17,167 nucleotides of DNA from Halocafeteria seosinensis (taxonomy: Eukaryota > Sar > Bigyra > Bicosoecida), in assembly GCA_001687465.1 (NCBI GenBank), contig LVLI01000133.1:1-17167 (forward strand), written 5' to 3'. The translations under genes were made by a program, and so were the position numbers. Numbering within the stretch: position 1 is the first letter of the stretch; the number at the start of each line of letters is the position of its first letter. Of this stretch, positions 13,507-17,167 are shown piece by piece. Below the pieces are notes generated by a model that did not search any database, had not been told where the DNA came from, and saw only the letters and a list, made by a program, of their open reading frames with translations.

Positions 13507-13683
13507 ATGAGCGGTTCAAAAGAAGAATTAGAAAGAGTAGAAGCTAAACAAGCAACACCCAAAAGTAATTGTCAATTTTGTAACAAGGCTCTTCACCCTA
13601 AATCTATCACAAGACATATACGATTGAGGCATCCGCATTTATCCGGCGTGATTAGGAAATATACTAAGACAACACTAAAGTAA
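13507..13683 (+). CDS. 58-residue C2H2 zinc-finger miniprotein
   Basis: A short gene with one clear zinc-binding motif, CQFCNKALHPKSITRHIRLRH: Cys-x2-Cys, a 12-residue span, then His-x4-His. A charged, Glu/Lys-rich N-terminus (SGSKEELERVEAKQ) precedes the finger and a basic tail (RKYTKTTLK) follows it. Such single-finger miniproteins may bind nucleic acid or another protein; which applies here is unknown. The ATG is preceded by TTATATTATAGAAAAGAA, the stop is followed by a perfect 13-bp hairpin, and the gene fills the space between the lipase-like gene and the next one, all supporting a real gene. Confidence 0.65.
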   Translation: MSGSKEELERVEAKQATPKSNCQFCNKALHPKSITRHIRLRHPHLSGVIRKYTKTTLK

Positions 13684-13700
13684 AATAATTATCATTAAAC

Positions 13701-13730
13701 GTTTAATTTTCTACTTATAGAAAATTAAAC
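13701..13730 (+). terminator. Perfect 13-bp hairpin after the zinc-finger gene
   Basis: GTTTAATTTTCTA (13701-13713), loop CTTA, TAGAAAATTAAAC (13718-13730). It is the longest perfect stem found at a gene end here, 17 bases past the stop codon. Confidence 0.6.
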
Positions 13731-13752
13731 TCATAATATTATATCAAAAATA

Positions 13753-14181
13753 ATGAAGATTAATCTCGGACAAAAACATAAAAACGATACCGTTGATAAA
13801 GTCATTAACACTAACCCTAATTATATCTATTTCCTCCTAACTAGAGCCGATGATAATTTTAAGATTCAAAATCTGGAGTTATTCAAAGAATTCTACCGTC
13901 GATTCTATGACATTGATTTCAGGAAAATTACGTACGGGAAACATAAAGGTTATTCTTTCCGCTGGTTAAAACAAAATAAACAAGACTATTTAGGATATCT
14001 ATTTAAACAAATGGAAGAGGGAGAAAAAAAGGAAACTATTAGGTATTGTCTTTATGGTCTTAAAAATATTGAAAATCCAAATAAGTTAGAAGGACAAAAA
14101 GTTAAAAGTTCTGAAATCTTGGATGACTCTTATCTGGAGGATGATAATGAAATAGATGAAAGTCAGTATGTATCCGAATAA
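13753..14181 (+). CDS. Protein with two tandem GKxKG (ExoX-C/DUF3820-like) domains
   Basis: A 142-residue protein. Residues ~58-90 read ITYGKHKGYSFRWLKQN-KQDYLGYLFK, close to the short 'GKxKG...YLxWL' domain found at the C-terminus of exonuclease-X-like proteins and in DUF3820 proteins. Residues ~3-32 (INLGQKHKNDTVDKVINTNP then YIYFLL) look like a second, more diverged copy, in which the second Gly is Asn. The C-terminal ~40 residues are acidic (LEDDNEIDESQ). In other proteins this small domain accompanies nucleases and is thought to bind nucleic acid, so a DNA-handling role is possible. The ATG is preceded by CATAATATTATATC. The gene converges on the penton-like gene, and a shared hairpin lies between them. 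Domain call is from motif memory; the duplication is my reading. Confidence 0.5.
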   Translation: MKINLGQKHKNDTVDKVINTNPNYIYFLLTRADDNFKIQNLELFKEFYRRFYDIDFRKITYGKHKGYSFRWLKQNKQDYLGYLFKQMEEGEKKETIRYCLYGLKNIENPNKLEGQKVKSSEILDDSYLEDDNEIDESQYVSE

Positions 14182-14211
14182 TTTTAAAGATTATTTTAAT
14201 ATTCTTTAAAA
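14182..14211. terminator. Shared hairpin between convergent genes
   Basis: TTTTAAAGA (14182-14190) pairs with TCTTTAAAA (14203-14211). It lies right after the plus-strand stop at 14181 and 22 bases from the minus-strand stop at 14234, so it could serve both transcripts. Confidence 0.5.
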
Positions 14212-14233
14212 AGTTGTATCAAACTCTAATTTT

Positions 14234-15064
14234 TTACGACCACCACAACTCGAATTCCAAATTAATCTCACCACCATTCAGGCTGACTTCTCGGAATTGG
14301 TCGTCTAAAATTTTTATATCAAAACTATCAATTGAATTCTCGTATTCAAGTACAAAGAGTTCAGACTCTCCTAATCTAACCGCATTAATGTCACCGAAGG
14401 AAACCGTGTTCAGCAAAGTCGCCAAAACGTGGGGTTTTGTGTTTGGGTTTGGTGTTCTCGTGATTCTATTTGACATAAGCTGAGTTGAAGCAATATGATA
14501 CACAACGGTTGAGATTAATTTCGGAATTCCTGAGCCAATTACCGACTCTGAGGGAGATAAAACCTCGTTTGTTAAATCCTGATGAAATCCTAGTTTGCTG
14601 TTCGCGTGGTCGGTAAGTTGTGTATTTAGAACATCAGTCTCGTAAATAAAACCCGAAACGATTCGAATGTCATTACTGGTATCGTTGGTTATTTCTAGCT
14701 TATCCGTGTCTTGATTTGCATCAACTAATATACTATCACCATTATTGTTAAACAAATTCTCAAGATGGTCTGCTAGATCACTAATTGAATTAAATTTTCG
14801 TCCAGTGTCAATAATGATTGATTTTAAAGTTTCGCTCCCACCTCCAACATCGGTAATGTAATATAAGGTAGATTCGTTCGGGTGAAAAGTATAGGATAAA
14901 TTAGGCACGCTTATTTTCCTTAATGCCATTTTGATGGTATTGCGGTGGTGCTCCAAGGGTTCGGACAAGAAAACTTTAAAATTGTCGCGAGAGTCTTCAG
15001 GTCTTCTATCTAGTTCGCTATTTACTAAAAGTCTAACTTTATTGGATTCAGAAGCGCGGGACAT
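14234..15064 (-). CDS. Probable penton / minor capsid protein (single jelly roll)
   Basis: A 276-residue, beta-rich protein. Near the N-terminus, FKVFLSEPLEHHRNTIKMAL and then KISVPNLSYTFHP (residues ~29-61) resemble the first strands of minor capsid/penton proteins of Polinton-like viruses and virophages ('ALxxISxPN...'). The C-terminus, DDQFREVSLNGGEINLEFEL, resembles the closing strand of that family. The length fits a single jelly roll forming the pentameric vertices, where the fibres could attach. There are no signal peptide or membrane segments. The gene stands alone on the minus strand, divergent from the small peptide and polymerase genes. The ATG is preceded by an AT-rich inverted repeat (TTAATATA...TATATTAA). 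Identity rests on short motif resemblance, length and the presence of a matching major capsid gene. Confidence 0.55.
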   Translation of the reverse strand: MSRASESNKVRLLVNSELDRRPEDSRDNFKVFLSEPLEHHRNTIKMALRKISVPNLSYTFHPNESTLYYITDVGGGSETLKSIIIDTGRKFNSISDLADHLENLFNNNGDSILVDANQDTDKLEITNDTSNDIRIVSGFIYETDVLNTQLTDHANSKLGFHQDLTNEVLSPSESVIGSGIPKLISTVVYHIASTQLMSNRITRTPNPNTKPHVLATLLNTVSFGDINAVRLGESELFVLEYENSIDSFDIKILDDQFREVSLNGGEINLEFELWWS

Positions 15065-15065
15065 A

Positions 15066-15091
15066 TTAATATATTTGCTTATATATTAATA
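15066..15091. promoter_or_regulatory. AT-rich inverted repeat in the penton-like promoter
   Basis: TTAATATA and TATATTAA flank a short spacer directly upstream of the penton-like ATG (minus strand). Boundaries are approximate. It gives TATATAAG on the minus strand and so could be the promoter itself. Confidence 0.35.
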
Positions 15092-15161
15092 CTTTATTTT
15101 TCTAAATGTAATTGATTCCATCACGGGTTTGAGCTAAAACCTTTTCTAAGTTAAAAATTAA

Positions 15162-15186
15162 TCTATTTAGTATAATAGATAAACTA
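15162..15186 (+). promoter_or_regulatory. TATA-like promoter of the 44-residue peptide gene
   Basis: TCTATTTAGTATAATAGATA lies directly before the ATG at 15187. It includes the inverted repeat TCTATT/AATAGA and a GTATAAT box, like other starts in the window. Confidence 0.4.
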
Positions 15187-15321
15187 ATGAGTCTTCATCA
15201 AAAGTTCTTGCCGAGCAAGCCCACAAGCGGGGGAAAAGTAGGTGAAACTGCTAAAAAGGTTGGTGGGGTTTTGAATACAGTTAACAAACTAGGACAAGTC
15301 GCCAACCAGTTTAAGAATTAA
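15187..15321 (+). CDS. 44-residue Gly/Lys amphipathic peptide
   Basis: A short gene of 45 codons including the stop. The peptide starts MSLHQKFLPSKPTSGGKVGE and continues with regularly spaced hydrophobic residues (VGGVLNTVNKLGQVANQF), which would form an amphipathic helix. It is basic and has no cysteine. I do not recognise a family. The TATA-like sequence directly before the ATG and the neat fit between the penton-like and polymerase genes support it. Small amphipathic virion peptides, such as the membrane-disrupting part of adenovirus pVI, are known in related capsid systems; an analogous role is only a guess. The N-terminus of the lipase-like protein has a similar Gly/Lys composition. Confidence 0.5.
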   Translation: MSLHQKFLPSKPTSGGKVGETAKKVGGVLNTVNKLGQVANQFKN

Positions 15322-15391
15322 ACAAAAAATTGAAATTGTAACATTTTTAAGTTAAAGCTAATTTAAGAATATATTTGTATAGAATATAAAG

Positions 15392-17167
15392 ATGAGTCAA
15401 GAATTTAAAGAATTACAAAATCAGCTTAAAGAATTAAAAACCCTAGGTTTGACCCGAATTAATTTAAATTCCAAAAAAAATAAACTTCGTCAAGAATTGA
15501 ACGAGAAAAAGCCTCTTCTCCGTGGAATCCCTGAGAAATTTATTGATACCATCAAAAAAGCAAACCGTAATGAGTTAAAAAATCGTTTAAATCAATTAAA
15601 AAACAAAGGAATTAGTCGTGTCCGTCTGACTGCTCCTTCTGAAGATATTCGGAGCGAATTAATCCGAAAATTTTCGGTTAATCGTGCCTTGAATCGTCAA
15701 GGAACTGGTGTTCAGGGTTTAAGTCGTCAAGCTCTACAAAATCGTCTTAGACAATTCCCTAGACCCTCTAACAGTCGTGAGCTAAACAAACTTCAGCAAG
15801 AAAACCCTAACCAAATCCTCCGCAAAGTTAAGTTAACTGAAAAAACCGAGAATCTACGTCGTGAATTAACTAGAATTATTCTTCGTCAACAAGATAGAGC
15901 TAATGTAGCCCAAAGAGTTCAGGCTCAACAGGAGCTTTCGGAGAATGATTATACTGTGAAAGTAGAAGAGCGAAAACGATTTAAAAATGTAGACCTAGGC
16001 TTAAAGGTTACGACTGAACCTTTAATCGGGGACTCTAAGAAATTCTTAAACGTGGTTCGCTCAAAAGTCATTGATGAAGTCAAAAAATTTCAAGAAAAGA
16101 AACAAAATATAAAAATTCAAATGGCTCTAGATGCCTTCTTTTATAATGTGGCAAGTCCAACAACCTCAAGTGGAACACCTTTTCTATTGAACACTTCTAG
16201 AAAAGAAAATGCTAAACCTATTTTTAACGCAAATGAGGTTGAAGATACTGTTCGTGAGCTTGAAAATACCATTCTTCTAATAGAAGATGAGTTACTAGAC
16301 GGGGGCTCGCAATGGGTTCTTGAATGGGTAGATAACCTTCAAATAAATTTAATTGCTTTCACTCCTATGAAGGGGCGTGATGGTGATGATGTGGCTCTTC
16401 CTCAATGTTTAAAAAAGAATCGTGGATTGTTAAATCCTACCGGAGCTAAGGACGGAAAATGTGGATTATACTCCATCTTAATGTCACTCTTTTACGAGCA
16501 AGTCAGTAAAGGACATCGTTCTAAAGCCTCTGTCTATAAAAAGTTTGAAAACCAAATTATCCTTTCTGATAAAAAGTTTGAGGTAAACTTTCCTCTTCAG
16601 TGTCCAAGAGATATTGAACGATTAGAAATTTTAAACCCTTGGTTGTCTATTAATGTATTTACTCCTGTATTAGAGGAACAAACTGAAAACAATATGCGCA
16701 CACGTGAAAAACTTGAAGAAGATTTTCTTCGTTTATCTACTCTTAATCCGGTGAGAATTACTAAACATCAAAACCGACAACACATTAATCTTTTACTCTA
16801 TGAAAATGAAAGTCAAAACATTTATCATTATTGTTCTATTAAATCTCTTAGCTCTCTATTAGGGGCAAACGGTAACCACGCTAGAGTTTATTGTAGCAAT
16901 TGCCTACAGTCGTTTGAAAATGAAACAGCTCTTCAAGAACATCAACAAGATAGTTGTCTTAAAAATCCAAGTGCTAGACCTATTATGCCTAAAAAGGGTG
17001 AACATTATTTAAAGTTCACCAATTTTCACAAACAATTAAGACTTCCTTTTGCTATTTACTCTGATATTGAAAGCAGTTTAGTGGAGTGTCATAAACAAAA
17101 AGGTGACAACCCGCAAAACATTCTGACACACGAACACATCCCAAACAGTATTAACGCCGTATTGGTC
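15392..17167 (+). CDS. polB: Protein-primed family B DNA polymerase, N-terminal part (cut by the window edge)
   Basis: 592 codons are open from the ATG to the right edge, so the gene is partial. It matches Maverick/Polinton-type polymerase proteins, which start DNA synthesis from a terminal protein. The first ~180 residues are basic and helical with a SAP-like internal repeat (residues ~7-36 and ~61-90). The block RGLLNPTGAKDGKCGLYSIL (D354, C357) corresponds to the conserved 'N-DN-CF-WSI' region upstream of the polymerase in this family. A zinc finger follows: C501, C504, H517, C522 (YCSNCLQSF then H-x4-C). LRLPFAIYSDIESSL holds the Exo I motif with D558 and E560 of the 3'-5' proofreading exonuclease. 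The remaining exonuclease motifs and the polymerase palm lie beyond the window. The ATG is preceded by TTGTATAGAATATAAAG. Confidence 0.88.
   Translation, partial: MSQEFKELQNQLKELKTLGLTRINLNSKKNKLRQELNEKKPLLRGIPEKFIDTIKKANRNELKNRLNQLKNKGISRVRLTAPSEDIRSELIRKFSVNRALNRQGTGVQGLSRQALQNRLRQFPRPSNSRELNKLQQENPNQILRKVKLTEKTENLRRELTRIILRQQDRANVAQRVQAQQELSENDYTVKVEERKRFKNVDLGLKVTTEPLIGDSKKFLNVVRSKVIDEVKKFQEKKQNIKIQMALDAFFYNVASPTTSSGTPFLLNTSRKENAKPIFNANEVEDTVRELENTILLIEDELLDGGSQWVLEWVDNLQINLIAFTPMKGRDGDDVALPQCLKKNRGLLNPTGAKDGKCGLYSILMSLFYEQVSKGHRSKASVYKKFENQIILSDKKFEVNFPLQCPRDIERLEILNPWLSINVFTPVLEEQTENNMRTREKLEEDFLRLSTLNPVRITKHQNRQHINLLLYENESQNIYHYCSIKSLSSLLGANGNHARVYCSNCLQSFENETALQEHQQDSCLKNPSARPIMPKKGEHYLKFTNFHKQLRLPFAIYSDIESSLVECHKQKGDNPQNILTHEHIPNSINAVLV

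Noticed and set aside
1-17167. Bacterial tailed phage or tectivirus origin suggested by the fibre repeats and the LPTSDP motif
   Set aside because: There are no Shine-Dalgarno sites, terminase, portal or tail genes. The VLTF3-like factor, Maverick-type polymerase with its zinc finger, and A32 ATPase indicate a virus of eukaryotes.

Overview
The window is part of the genome of a small double-stranded DNA virus (or an integrated copy) of the Polinton-like / adintovirus-like type within the double-jelly-roll (Bamfordvirae) viruses. The evidence is a set of viral genes: an A32-type packaging ATPase, a double-jelly-roll-type major capsid protein, a probable penton/minor capsid protein, a Maverick/Polinton-type protein-primed family B DNA polymerase (cut by the right edge), and a poxvirus VLTF3-like late transcription factor. 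The DNA is AT-rich, the standard genetic code fits every gene, genes are tightly packed, and start codons have TATA-like AT-rich sequence directly upstream instead of Shine-Dalgarno sites. This suggests a eukaryotic host (protist or aquatic invertebrate), but the host cannot be read from the window. No integrase, adenain-like protease, tRNA or rRNA gene was seen here.

Layout. Positions 1-11007 are all minus strand. Read in transcription order, from right to left, they hold a small one-pass membrane protein, a 48-residue basic peptide, the major capsid protein, a large probable virion protein, the packaging ATPase, the VLTF3-like factor, and three long surface-fibre-like proteins. The fibres are one with two LamG/concanavalin-type domains and two paralogues built of about seven 'SNKIxNL' repeats with distinct C-terminal heads. 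Positions 11214-14181 are plus strand: a Pro/Gln-rich low-complexity protein with a thrice-repeated motif, a 71-residue unknown protein, a class-3-lipase-like protein, a C2H2 zinc-finger miniprotein, and a protein with two tandem GKxKG-like domains. The penton-like gene (14234-15064) is minus strand. To its right, divergently, lie a 44-residue amphipathic peptide and the DNA polymerase. No stretch longer than 300 bases lacks a gene.

How it fits together. Capsid, penton, ATPase, small peptides and fibres form a virion module. The lipase could help membrane passage, and the polymerase replicates the genome. The VLTF3-like protein probably drives late genes from promoters abutting the start codons (TATTATAnAAAGATAAATG-like on the minus strand).

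The most unusual signal lies between genes. Almost every stop codon is followed within a few bases by, or lies inside, a DNA hairpin, and most of these hairpins differ in sequence. Five gene ends share a conserved ~70-bp two-hairpin element, and the leaders carry two families of U-rich/A-rich inverted repeats. Together these look like a structured 3'-end formation system. Everything functional is inferred from sequence reading; no database search was possible.
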